DNA of 64,000 bases from Sabellastarte sp. h YS-2021. Lineage: Eukaryota; Annelida; Polychaeta; Sabellida; Sabellidae. Both the position numbers and the translations under genes were made by a program. Position 1 is the stretch's first letter, and every line of letters starts with the position of its first letter. This document shows positions 11,335 to 21,185 of this stretch, in pieces. Under the pieces are notes generated by a model that searched no databases, was not told the origin of the DNA, and saw only the letters and a list, made by a program, of their open reading frames with translations. The DNA lies in the NCBI GenBank assembly GCA_964017235.1, contig OZ024927.1, forward strand, positions 45,823,293 through 45,887,292. The letters run 5' to 3'.

Positions 11335-11690
11335 GAATTCTGGTCCCGAAAATAAACTAGATCTAGCGCATTGGAAAACCGGTGCGAGATATTGTATTAT
11401 CACCCACGTAATCAAACGTTTCTGTAAAAAATGCTACATTTCAGCATTTCCGTCTCATAATATCAAATAAAGTTGTTATTTTCGCTTGAAAACATACAAT
11501 TTACTCCATATTCTATAATATATGTTCAAATAGAAGACGTTTTTCTTCAAAAGTTTCGTTTCCGGAACCGACTATTTGTTTACAGAAGACTTCTAATGTT
11601 AGGTACTAAATCTCGCGGTTACTCGAATTCGGGCCAGTTTTCAGAGGGCGAGTATTCTATGCCGTTTTTCAGCACCCGTCACAGCCCTGA
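11335..11690. promoter_or_regulatory. CpG-richer segment, possible promoter for the PHD/SAMD3-like unit
   Basis: This stretch has clearly more CpG than its AT-rich surroundings and includes TCTCGCGG and a CCGGAA (ETS-type) core. It lies just upstream of the PHD exon on the minus strand, whose first exon must be further 5'. Near 11355 it also contains a CTAGA plus hairpin (GCATTGG/CCGGTGC) resembling the 5' end of family-C elements, so part of it is repeat-derived. No start site can be fixed. Confidence 0.25.
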
Positions 11691-12235
11691 TTAAATCATT
11701 AAACAGCTGTAAAGGTCGCAAATGCCTTGGTTAGCTGTCACCTGGATTACTGTAACTCACTGCTTTACAACACAAAAAGGCATATACTAGCAGGCTACAG
11801 AATGTCTTATGTCGTATGATATGCAAGCTAAATAAATATTGTTACGTCACACCCTTCCTGCACAAAGGACACTGGCTCCCCATTCATTACCGTATATTGT
11901 TCAAATACAATCTCCTTACATATAAAGCAATACATTTCAGCCAATCTCCATATCTTTCCTCTCTAATAAGGAGGAGTGATCTCACACGGAGCAATCGCCT
12001 ATATATTTCCTCGTCTAAACCAAATAAATGCTCAGGGCTGCGCAGCTTCATAGTAGGGACTCCCATAGAGTGGAACAAGCTTCCTCAAGCCATTGGTATC
12101 ATAGAAAGCATTTCCGGTTTCAGAAAACAGGTGAAAACATCTTTTCAGATTAGCTTATCTTCCACCTTAGCTTTTCTCCCCTTTCGGACGCTAATATGGC
12201 AACGAACCTTGTTTTGGAACTGAACTATCCCTTTT
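11690..12235 (+). pseudogene. LINE (CR1/L2-like) reverse transcriptase C-terminal remnant
   Basis: In one frame near 11748 the translation reads HLDYCNSLLY, and near 11870 a second frame has HWLPIHYRI, then LLTYKAIH and later W-N-K-L-P followed by FRKQVKTSF. These are the characteristic C-terminal motifs of CR1/L2-type non-LTR retrotransposon ORF2 proteins, found after the reverse transcriptase core. The frame is broken between the motifs and everything upstream is missing, as in 5'-truncated LINE copies. Nothing here is likely to be functional. Confidence 0.8.
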
Positions 12236-12482
12236 TGCACATCAGCGCCTTAGAGGATGTTTACATCAATTCAGCCCTTTATAAGTGTTTCTTACTTAAT
12301 TACTATACAAAATATTAAAAATCCCTTCAACATTGAACACAAATAATGGGCAAGGCAAAAGCTTAAAATATATCAAAAATATCAAGATTCCAAATTGTAA
12401 CTCTCGCAGATTTCAGTATTGCAAGTGTCCAATCCATGTACAAGAGTATTATAAGAGAAGAAGGCTTGTTGAAAAAAAAATA

Positions 12483-13616
12483 GTATCAGAGATACCCGTA
12501 CCCCACAGCCTATAGGGAAATATTTTCAACACCATGAGATATAGAAGTACTGTACCAGTACAAACTTCAGGATACTTTGAGAGCACTGTCAGTTATATAA
12601 AGGTCCAAACAATGTTTAAATGGAGAAATAATGTTTAAAAGAAAGATAATGTATATAAAGATGAAGTATTAAAACAAGATAATTCAATAACAAGATGACA
12701 GCATTTATCAGTAAACTAAAATTCAACACTCTTTATCTACATCTGCATGGCCGAATTATGGTTTAGATGGTTTGAATATTACTATGCATACAGAAGTGGT
12801 AATACATTTAATGAATGCTTATGTGTGGTGTTGGAGCAAAATCTGTGGCTCACTTGAAATTCTATCTCTTACAATGGGAAGTTATGAAAGTAAAATTCTT
12901 AATAAATTCTAATATGGCTTTAACAGTGCTTAATCTGCATCAAAAGACAGACACAAAGGTCCAACAAGATTTTAAAGGTGAAGGTCACTACGACAAGGTC
13001 AAATCAAGGTCACACCATGATAATGCACACCTACACCCCCTAACCAATGTCCCTACCAAGTATCAACTTCCTACACCTTACAGTTTCTGAGATCTAGCCC
13101 ACACAAGATTTTATAGGTCAAGGACACTACAGCAAGGCCAAAGGTCAAATCAAGGTCACACAATGACGTTGCACACCTACACCCCCTAACCAATGTCCCT
13201 ACCAAGTATCAACTTCCTACACCTTACGCTTTCCGAGAAATAGCCCGGACAAGATTTTATAGGTCAAGGTCACTACAGCAAGGTCAAAGGTCAAATCAAG
13301 GTCACACCATGACGTTGCACAACTACACCCCCTAACCAATGTCCCTACCAAGTATTAACTTCCTACACCTTACGCTTTCCGAGATACAGCCCGGACAAGA
13401 TTTTCAAACTCAAGGTCACTACGGCAAGGTCAAATCAAGGTCACACAATGACGTTGCACACCTACACCCCCTAACCAATGTCCCTACCAAGTATCAACTT
13501 CCTACACCCTACGGTTTCTGAGATAAAGCCCGGACAAACTTTTTCCCACCACCCCCCCCATCCGGACACCATGGGTGAAAACAATACCCCGACAGCCCTT
13601 AAGGGCTGTGGGGTAA
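12483..13616 (+). mobile_element. Family-A (pearl/Helentron-like) element, near-complete copy
   Basis: The 5' end has a small hairpin (GTATC-AGA-GATAC, 12483-12495), followed by CCCCACAGCC. A unique region of about 450 bp comes next, then four to five ~138-bp satellite monomers (12950-13540). The 3' end is a perfect 18-bp palindrome, ACAGCCCTTAAGGGCTGT (13592-13609), followed by GGGGTAAAAA. CCCCACAGCC at the 5' end is complementary to GGCTGTGGGG at the 3' end. No protein is encoded. Architecture and bivalve 'pearl' precedents suggest a non-autonomous Helitron-like element. Confidence 0.75.
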
Positions 13617-14076
13617 AAAGTATATCGCTTTGGTCAAAATAATATCAAGTGGCACCACAACACTGTAACATATCAGGATAAAATGCTGTCAAAACTTTCT
13701 TTCAAAGTTGCCTAATTGCCTTAAACAACAAAACTTCACAGACCTTGACACTGCAAGAAACAAAATAAATCAGTTTAGAAATTAGTATCCCTAAACATGC
13801 TTACCTTAAAAGACTATTATTTATTCATTGTTGAGAGCCTAACCATTATCTACTGGTAATAGTAGAACAGCAGTCTTAGCACAGGTCCAAAAGATAAGGG
13901 TATTGATTTGAGTGCAACTCCCACCAAGCTATGGTACATTGATCAGAATGAACAAAATTCACTATGTAGTTTCTAATTTTTTGTGTTATGACTATTTCAT
14001 AAAATAGGGCATATGCACAATGAAAGGTGTTAATTTCAAACCAATTGTGTCTGGATGTGAAAAAAAAGTTCTTTAC

Positions 14077-14334
14077 CTGTAACTTTTGCATTTGTGAAAG
14101 CAATTCTGTTCTTCTTTCAGAAAGGATAACCAATATGTCCTTGTGTTTAGTGTTCCACGTTGCTTCGGCAGTTGGAATGTTATGGTACTGTGTTATCAGT
14201 GTCACCTGTTTCTCACGAAGCAAGTCTCTTTTAATTTGGTTTATCTCTAGAAGCTCCTGCAATATGCCTCTTTCCTTCAAAATTGGGTGGTCACCAGAGT
14301 CTGTGTAATGAACTGTGGAGGACAAGCCAATTGT
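14077..14334 (-). CDS. Coiled-coil-like coding exon (86 codons), gene partner unresolved
   Basis: The acceptor TTTCGCAG precedes 14334 and the donor CAG-GTAAAG follows 14077; the frame is open and phase 0 throughout. The peptide is rich in Leu, Glu, Lys and Gln with heptad-like spacing (ILQELLEINQIKRDLL), so a coiled coil is likely. It lies 106 bp downstream of the transposase-like stop codon on the same strand. Joining it to the PHD exon in phase 0 hits a stop after a few codons. It may be an alternative 3' exon of the transposase-like gene or part of another transcript. Confidence 0.5.
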
Positions 14335-14439
14335 CTGCGAAAGAACATTTTCAATTATTGGTAATCATGAAATTTACAGTTACTTGTGACTACAGTAAAT
14401 TGTAGCAGTTACATATATATCACAACACTTAAAAGAAGT

Positions 14440-17151
14440 CTACATTTTCTGAGCTACTGGCATTGTAATCCAGTGCTTTAGTGATATCACCAATTTGTCA
14501 CCAAAGTCATACGCATTCAGTGGATGAAAGTCATAACATTCATCTAGTCTTAAGAGTTCCAAATTATTTTTGGGTGAAACAGAATACATAGCCACATGTT
14601 CTTCAATGAAAGTTTCAAAATCTTCAACTAAAAACATTATTCCTGTGTCAACAACTATTTTACAAATTTGACTAAACTGAGGAACCAAATCATGTTTCTT
14701 CACCAAAAACTGTTCCAGTTTGTAGTCTAATCCATAGATTACCACTTTATTTGTTGCACGAACTGTATGTAAGGGAGTTTCAAGATGTTGAGACAGATAT
14801 TCCTGTTCATGCTTTGAAACTTCAACAGATGTTAACAAGTATGTGTCATTCAGCTCAATTTCAGCCTGACACATCTGATGACCCGCAAGCTGATATGCCT
14901 GTTCAAGCTGACAGCTTTCTCCTAAAGATTTACAAACATTTTTGAAGTTTTTTGTCTTTTGCATTATTGATTTGAAATACTTGTGTTTACTTTCAAATCT
15001 AATTGTACAACATAATACCAATGGGCCCACAGCTTTCATTTGTTGTGGGTAGTGTTGAATAAAATGATGCTTAGGCTTGAGGTTTTCATTTGGAAAAATA
15101 GTCTTAAACTCATTTAAATGATCTTCAATTAAAGTTTCCAGCAAATCTATGTCACTATCAGATACCACAGGTGCTAGGGCAATCAGAAGAATATCTCTCA
15201 GTTTTAGTAATAATCTCCAAACAGGGTCATCTTCAGCAACTCTTTCAGCAATCATTAAAGGCAAAAAATTCAGGAGAGTTCGGTTTTCAGTTGCATTGCC
15301 ACCAACTGTTTTTTTCTCAGAAAGCCTGCTTGGAATTGGCTTGGGCTGATTTACTTTTTCACTTCTTTTGAAAGGAAAATCCTGTATGCATCTGTTCAAG
15401 TATTCTAATGTAAAGTATTTGTGCCCAATAAAGTACTGCAGAAAGACTGCTATTTCAAAAGGGACTATTCCCTCTAGTAGGTCATGACTCACATCAGGGG
15501 GTAAACCTTCCAAAATATGAAAATGTTCAACATAGTTATGCAATGGACTTTCTCTTTTAATTCCCAAAGTGCTTGCCAAAGATGAATTGGCCTGAACAAG
15601 TGATACCTTTTCATGATAGTCACATTTTTTCCTCAACTTAAATGTTTTTGCTGGTATGTATTTTCGTGCAATTTCTGAAGACTCGGATTCACAAAATCTA
15701 CAATATTTTTTGACAGTCTGGCTAAAACACTCAGTAAAGCCACCAATATATGCAGCCCCTAAATTATCAGCACTACAATATACTAATGTTCCATAAAGAA
15801 CATCTTGCAAAGATTCCACAAATACACCATTTGTTTCCAGAATTGATATATCTCTTAAAAACCTTTCAAGAACTATATCAGGTCCAAAGTAGTTCAGATC
15901 ACTTCTTTTGCATAATATTGCAGTCTGAATCATAGATAACTTGGAACGACACTTCTGAGGAATATTTACAATAATCCAGTAAAAAGCAGTCAACTTGTGT
16001 ATTTTTCTACTGGTACCCAAAGGATTGCACAATTCAAAATCATCAGTGTAGAGGCCTATCAAGACTGGGCAATGTTTATTTTGCAAGAATGTATTACTTT
16101 TAAAATAAAGACCATCTTTGTATGATTTGTAAACCCCTTCTGGCACTGCCTCAGTATCTAATATGAACTTTAAGATGTCATTTTTTTCAAGAAGCTTACT
16201 TAGAACCTGTAATATTGGAATATACACAAATGTGCGTTTCTTCCCATCAACGTAACCTAAGTCACACTCAATAAAATCTACATATGGCAAAGATTGCTGA
16301 AAATACTTTTTCCTTTTTATATTATTTGATAAGTCAGTGCTGCCGCATTCTTGACTCTTACTGATGTATCTTATGAAAGGATATTCATTTAAAAGCTTCT
16401 CTGAAATTTCTGTTGCCACACATGAATCAATTTTATGTTTTTCTGTCACTGATTTTACAATGTCAACTAACAGAGATTCAGATAGTCTATGAATATCCTT
16501 GATTCCTTCTAATATTTTCTCTATTGTCCGCACAGGTACTTTTGAGACAGTCTGTAACTCTAATAAAAACAATGCACATTTCTTGTACAATCTTTGGTCA
16601 TACTTTTCAACAATATTTTCATCATTTGTATCATCATTGTCATCTGCATTAGGAGTGAAAGATTCAGGGACAGTGAAAGGAGTATTGACTTGTCTGTTCT
16701 CTAAATTTCTTCCAGAGTTTAGTAAATAATTTTCTTTTATAACCTCTTCAAATATGAAATTGTGTTTTACATTTATATGTGAATTAAAAGTTTTGACATT
16801 ACTAGTTTGAAAATCACATCCCTGAAAAGGACAGGACACAGCAACATGATCTCTAAGGTGGATTCTTAAATGAGATATCAAAGCTATTGTATCTTGTACT
16901 ATTGTATTACAAATGACACATTTTAGCAATTTATCTTCTACAATATTTGCCGAGGTAACCAAGTATTTATCATTTGCAGCGTTTCTATGATGGCGGGATA
17001 TATGAGTTGACAAAGATGATAGATTCCTGAATGTGATGCTGCAATCATGAAAGAAGCATGGTAATACCGATGTTGAAGTATTATAATGGTCCAGACGATA
17101 ATGTTGGTACAACTTCCTTGGGTTCGATGAAAAGCCACATATCTTGCACAC
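14440..17151 (-). CDS. C2H2 zinc-finger plus DDE-type transposase-like protein (large exon, ~900 residues)
   Basis: This is a single open exon of about 903 codons ending in TAG at 14442-14440. It opens directly after an acceptor (TTTAGATTCAG) with GTG, so the true start is in an upstream exon not identified here. Four C2H2-type fingers occupy about residues 2-130 (CKIC, CFFHDC, CVIC and CPFQGC starts, each with a paired HxxxxH-like end). The body then has blocks typical of the animal transposase-like family related to CACTA/Plavaka/KDZ transposases: YTDDFELCNPLG (about 370), CSADNLGAAYIGGF (about 465), a CRFC cluster and PDVSHDLLEG (about 560). Acidic residues in these blocks are plausible catalytic positions. 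No stops interrupt it. It may be an active transposase or a domesticated copy. No terminal inverted repeats were identified. Confidence 0.75.
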   Translation of the reverse strand: MCKICGFSSNPRKLYQHYRLDHYNTSTSVLPCFFHDCSITFRNLSSLSTHISRHHRNAANDKYLVTSANIVEDKLLKCVICNTIVQDTIALISHLRIHLRDHVAVSCPFQGCDFQTSNVKTFNSHINVKHNFIFEEVIKENYLLNSGRNLENRQVNTPFTVPESFTPNADDNDDTNDENIVEKYDQRLYKKCALFLLELQTVSKVPVRTIEKILEGIKDIHRLSESLLVDIVKSVTEKHKIDSCVATEISEKLLNEYPFIRYISKSQECGSTDLSNNIKRKKYFQQSLPYVDFIECDLGYVDGKKRTFVYIPILQVLSKLLEKNDILKFILDTEAVPEGVYKSYKDGLYFKSNTFLQNKHCPVLIGLYTDDFELCNPLGTSRKIHKLTAFYWIIVNIPQKCRSKLSMIQTAILCKRSDLNYFGPDIVLERFLRDISILETNGVFVESLQDVLYGTLVYCSADNLGAAYIGGFTECFSQTVKKYCRFCESESSEIARKYIPAKTFKLRKKCDYHEKVSLVQANSSLASTLGIKRESPLHNYVEHFHILEGLPPDVSHDLLEGIVPFEIAVFLQYFIGHKYFTLEYLNRCIQDFPFKRSEKVNQPKPIPSRLSEKKTVGGNATENRTLLNFLPLMIAERVAEDDPVWRLLLKLRDILLIALAPVVSDSDIDLLETLIEDHLNEFKTIFPNENLKPKHHFIQHYPQQMKAVGPLVLCCTIRFESKHKYFKSIMQKTKNFKNVCKSLGESCQLEQAYQLAGHQMCQAEIELNDTYLLTSVEVSKHEQEYLSQHLETPLHTVRATNKVVIYGLDYKLEQFLVKKHDLVPQFSQICKIVVDTGIMFLVEDFETFIEEHVAMYSVSPKNNLELLRLDECYDFHPLNAYDFGDKLVISLKHWITMPVAQKM

Positions 17152-17292
17152 CTGAATCTAAATGTTAAAAACATTAAAATAAACAACTGTTTTAGTCAGT
17201 TTTAGTGAGTAAATGTTAATGAGATGCACATGAAAAACAAGCAATAAGAACCTTGTGGGTACCTGTAGGAAAATACTGTCAATTGAAATACA

Positions 17293-18297
17293 CTAGACCT
17301 ACGCATCGGAGAACCGATGCAAATTTGTATCCATCAGAAAGATAAGTCACCAAAGCTAGTGAATCATCGTTTCACCTTGAAGCATGGGCCAAAGCTTCTG
17401 ACATCAGAAGATTCCCAGCCCATGATATTCTGCAAGTTGGTTTCACATTGCAAACCTCTAGGATCAATAATAAATGAGTTTACTATTCTCGTTTGACCTT
17501 GAAGGAGGGCCCAAGTTCAAATCCAACCACACCAGAAAATTGATTTCCTTTTCCTTTTCCATGATTTCCTACACGTTGGTTTACCATCTCAAACCTCGAG
17601 GACCAATAATAAGCGAGTTATAAGCACTTTTAAGTTTGGGTATGCTCGTTTGACCTTAAAGGAGGGGCCCAAGGTTAAATCCGACCACACCAGAAGATTC
17701 CCTACATGTTGGTTAACCATCCTAAACCTCTAAGACCAATAATAAGCGAGTTATAAGCACTTTTAAGTTTGGCTATGCACGTTTGACCTTGAAGGAGGGG
17801 TCCAAGGTCAAATCTGACCACACAAAAAGATTCCTAGCCCATGATTTCCTATAGGTTGGTTTACCATCCTAAACCTCTAGGACCAATAATAAGAGAGATA
17901 TAAGCACTTTTCATGACTGACAAACAAACGCCTGTGGTGGCCATCTTGTTTTTCAAAATGAGGTCAAAAATATTCCCAGTCAAGATTTTATAATGAGGAA
18001 CATATCCTGTGAATTTGAGATCTCTACCTATAATACCCTTTCCTCTAGAAGGCCAACAAAAGTCCTTTTTTAAAGTCAAATAAACGTCCCTGGTGGCCAT
18101 CTTGTTTTTCAAAATGAGGCCAAAAATATTCCCAGGCATGATTTTATGGTTATAAATATATCCTGCAAATTTGAGAAGGTTAGCTATAATTTTTTTAGAG
18201 CAGTAACGGTGAAATCTCTCTACACTCTGCGGCGGCGGCATAGGCGGAATAAAGTCAAATCCATAGTATCCACCGGATGTTATCTGGTGGATACAAT
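17293..18297 (+). mobile_element. Family-C (hairpin-ended satellite) element, copy 1
   Basis: The 5' end is CTAGACCTAC followed by the hairpin GCATCGG-AGAA-CCGATGC (17303-17320) and then TTTGTATCC. The interior repeats a unit with GTTTGACCTTGAAGGAGG and CCAATAATAAGCGAG about four times. A (CGG)n run (18227-18237) precedes the 3' hairpin GTATCCACC/GGTGGATAC (18266-18294), followed by AATT. The 5' GTATCC is complementary to the distal arm of the 3' hairpin. It carries no gene. Confidence 0.7.
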
Positions 18298-19482
18298 TAA
18301 GATGCAGTAATATACCGTAATATTATAATATCACATGTACAGTACAAAAAAAACTAGAGATTGCGTCTCGACGCAGTGTATCCCCGGACGGGACATAGTT
18401 AAAGCGTGAATATGTCGGTCTTGAGCTTGTTTCCTGGAGCACCAGGTCAGGATTCTCCATAGTACCAGATTACTCCCAAAAGCTAGTCACTAGTTCTTTC
18501 ACTTATATCTGTCTTTAAAAATTACATTTCATGGATCCAGAAGATCCATATAGTGATCCGGATCACTTCCAAAATACAATCATTTCATCCTTTTACCTTT
18601 TCAGACATATTCTAAAAATTTCATCAAAATCCGTCCATAAGCTTTTTAGTTATCACAAACACATCTGGCAGCCTGGATCCACATGATCCAGACAGTGATC
18701 CAGATTACTCCCAAAAACTAATCACGTGTTCTTTGTCCCATTTATGGCATTTCCTGAAAATTTCATAAAAATCCATCCATGACTTTTTGAGCTATTTGTC
18801 TTTAAAAATTACATTTCTTGGATCCAGAAGATCCAGATAGTGGTCCAGATCACTCACAAATTTGAATCATTTCTTCCTTTTACCACTTCTTTCTTTTACC
18901 ATTGTAATATATCCTAAAAATATCAAAGTCCATCCCAAGATTATGTGGCAGCCTGGATCCAGATGGTCCAGATCACTCCCAAAATCTAATCACTTGTTTC
19001 TCGCACCATTTAGGTCATTTGCTGAAAATGTCATCACAATCCATCCTAGTGTAGGGATCGAATGCCATGTTGAGGATCGATATCGAATGAAAATTTAGGG
19101 TAGTGGATCGATCGATATTTCAATATCGGGACCGGTAACATAAGCTGTGGGTGATAATACAGGTTCTTCCAAAACGTGCATATATTAATTCAAGAAATAA
19201 TAAAAACATGCTATTTATCCACCAAAAATAAATTTCTGCAATAGAAAATATAAAGAAAAGTAACAAAAGTCACATAAAACAAGCGTTTTATGCTTTCCTG
19301 TATACTAGCTCTCAGGTTTTGTATCTCTTCCGTGAAACCGGAAGTAGGTCACTGACAATGTAAACAAAGATGGCGGCAGACTTGACCCCGTTTTGTATTT
19401 GTTGAACCTGTGTCTTTTAAAGATTTTATGCAATAAATATATGTTTAAGCTGTAAAATAAGAATTTTTTTAAATTTTGTCTG

Positions 19483-19630
19483 TGTAATGATGTTGTTCCA
19501 TTCCCATATTTTGTGTATGCCATCTATTGTATAAAACTTACAGTTACTATGTATGTAACATAGAAATAAAGATGCTTTGAAAGAGTCAACATCGACTTTG
19601 GTAAAAGACCCACACAGAGAATATAAAACA
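19483..19630 (+). repeat. 5' LTR (148 bp)
   Basis: Begins TGTAATGATG and ends ATAAAACA. It contains an AATAAA signal (GAAATAAAGATG) consistent with the R/polyadenylation region, and is identical by eye to the copy at 24379. Confidence 0.93.
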
Positions 19631-19648
19631 TGGTGTCAGATGTGGGAT
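19631..19648 (+). other. Primer-binding site of the LTR retrotransposon
   Basis: TGGTGTCAGATGTGGGAT follows the 5' LTR immediately. A TGG start is the complement of a tRNA 3' CCA, as expected for minus-strand priming. The tRNA species was not determined. Confidence 0.75.
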
Positions 19649-19847
19649 CTTGTTTCAAAGGATCTTGGTTCTATGGATATTGAGGCTATTGATATTAATG
19701 CTATGGATATGACCTCTTGTAGCCTAGTTATTAAAATAGAATATAGTTAAAGCAGTACATAAGACATTGTTGGATAAAATCATTGGTGAATTAAAAAAAA
19801 AGTCTTGACAAAAAGGTTTAACAAAGTGCAAAAGGTAGACTGTAAAA

Positions 19848-21176
19848 ATGGCCAGCAGTACCTTACCAAATCCACAAATGAACTGGGATAGTGGAAATAT
19901 TGAAGAAAATTGGAAAAAGTTTCTACAGCATGCTAAGTTGATGTTCTCAGGTCCCCTAGCTAGTAAGTCTGAAGAACAGCATGTTAGCTACTTTCTCATC
20001 TGGATTGGTGAAAAGGGAAGGGACATCTACAACACATGGGAACTTACTGATGAGCAGCGAAAGAAGCTTGATATCTTGTATGCAAAGTTCAAGGAATATA
20101 TCACACCCAGATCAAACAAAGTATTTTCGCGATTTAAATTCAACCAACATGTCCAACAAGAGGGTGAAAGTTTTGATCAGTTTGTCACAGAACTCAAACT
20201 ACTTGTTAAAGATTGTGGATACACTGAACCTGAAGAAATGGTACGTGACCGGATAGTATTCGGGTGCCAATCAAAGGATCTGAGAGAAAAACTAATCGAA
20301 AAGGGGTCAACCCTCACTCTAGTCAGTACATTGGAAATTGCACATGCACATTTATTGTCTAGGGAGCAAATGAAGTCTATGTCTGAAACAGATGTACATG
20401 CTATAAAACGAAGGATTCCACAAAGGCAACAGAAGAGTCCACAAATCTCAAAATCCAAGCAGCCAAATGGAGCCTCACGTATATGTCAAAAATGTGGCAG
20501 GAATCACAAGACCACAGACCAGTGCCCTGCAAGAGGGAAAGAGTGCTACAAATGCAAGAAGAAAAACCACTTCTCATCCATGTGTAGGTCAAAGCCTGTC
20601 CACTCAGTTGAAGACATGGAAAATAACACATATGCTGATGAAGGTACAGTCTGTGAAGAAAATACAGAATTCTTTGTAGATATGGTCAAAAGAGGAGAAA
20701 ATAGTCAAGACACTGCATTTATAAAGCTAAAACTAGCCAATAAATGTGTCAGCTTCAAGTTGGACACTGGAGCTGAAGTAAATGTGATGCCCATGAAAGT
20801 CTTCAAGACCTTTCAACAGGTTGAGTTAAAACCAACTGAAGTCAGACTCACTTCATATACTGGTCAACAACTAGATGTCGCTGGGCAAGCTGAGTTTGAG
20901 TGTTCACACAAAGGAAAGCAGAGCAAACTGAAATTTGTTGTGGTGAAGACAAATGCAGTTCCTCTCCTAGGATTTAGGTCATGTCAAGAATTAAACTTGA
21001 TCAAGGTTATCTTGGCAGTTGACACTGTGAAGCCAGAAGAAGAATACCAAGATGTATTCAAAGGAATTGGGCTATTCCCTGGAGAATATCACATCAAAAT
21101 AGATGAAACTGTCTCACCAGTGGTCAATCTACCTCGCAGAATTCCGCAAGCCTTACACTCGAGAGTAAAAGATTAG
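19848..21176 (+). CDS. LTR retrotransposon gag-protease (442 residues)
   Basis: The ATG at 19848 opens a gag with the capsid-like block common to Mag-type elements (FSRFKFNQH, then ESFDQFVTELKLL at about 110-125). Two zinc knuckles follow: CQKCGRNHKTTDQC at about 213 and CYKCKKKNHFSSMC at about 233. An aspartic protease active site, LDTGAEVNVMP, is at about 303-313. The frame stops at TAG (21174-21176) just ahead of the reverse transcriptase. The next ORF is in the same frame, so a single codon separates gag-protease from pol. It would encode the structural protein and protease of an intracellular retrotransposon particle. Confidence 0.9.
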   Translation: MASSTLPNPQMNWDSGNIEENWKKFLQHAKLMFSGPLASKSEEQHVSYFLIWIGEKGRDIYNTWELTDEQRKKLDILYAKFKEYITPRSNKVFSRFKFNQHVQQEGESFDQFVTELKLLVKDCGYTEPEEMVRDRIVFGCQSKDLREKLIEKGSTLTLVSTLEIAHAHLLSREQMKSMSETDVHAIKRRIPQRQQKSPQISKSKQPNGASRICQKCGRNHKTTDQCPARGKECYKCKKKNHFSSMCRSKPVHSVEDMENNTYADEGTVCEENTEFFVDMVKRGENSQDTAFIKLKLANKCVSFKLDTGAEVNVMPMKVFKTFQQVELKPTEVRLTSYTGQQLDVAGQAEFECSHKGKQSKLKFVVVKTNAVPLLGFRSCQELNLIKVILAVDTVKPEEEYQDVFKGIGLFPGEYHIKIDETVSPVVNLPRRIPQALHSRVKD

Positions 21177-21185
21177 CTGGAGAGA

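Noticed and set aside
11473..11694. 73-codon plus-strand ORF as a gene
   Set aside because: No splice or domain evidence; it crosses a CpG-richer stretch that explains the lack of stops.
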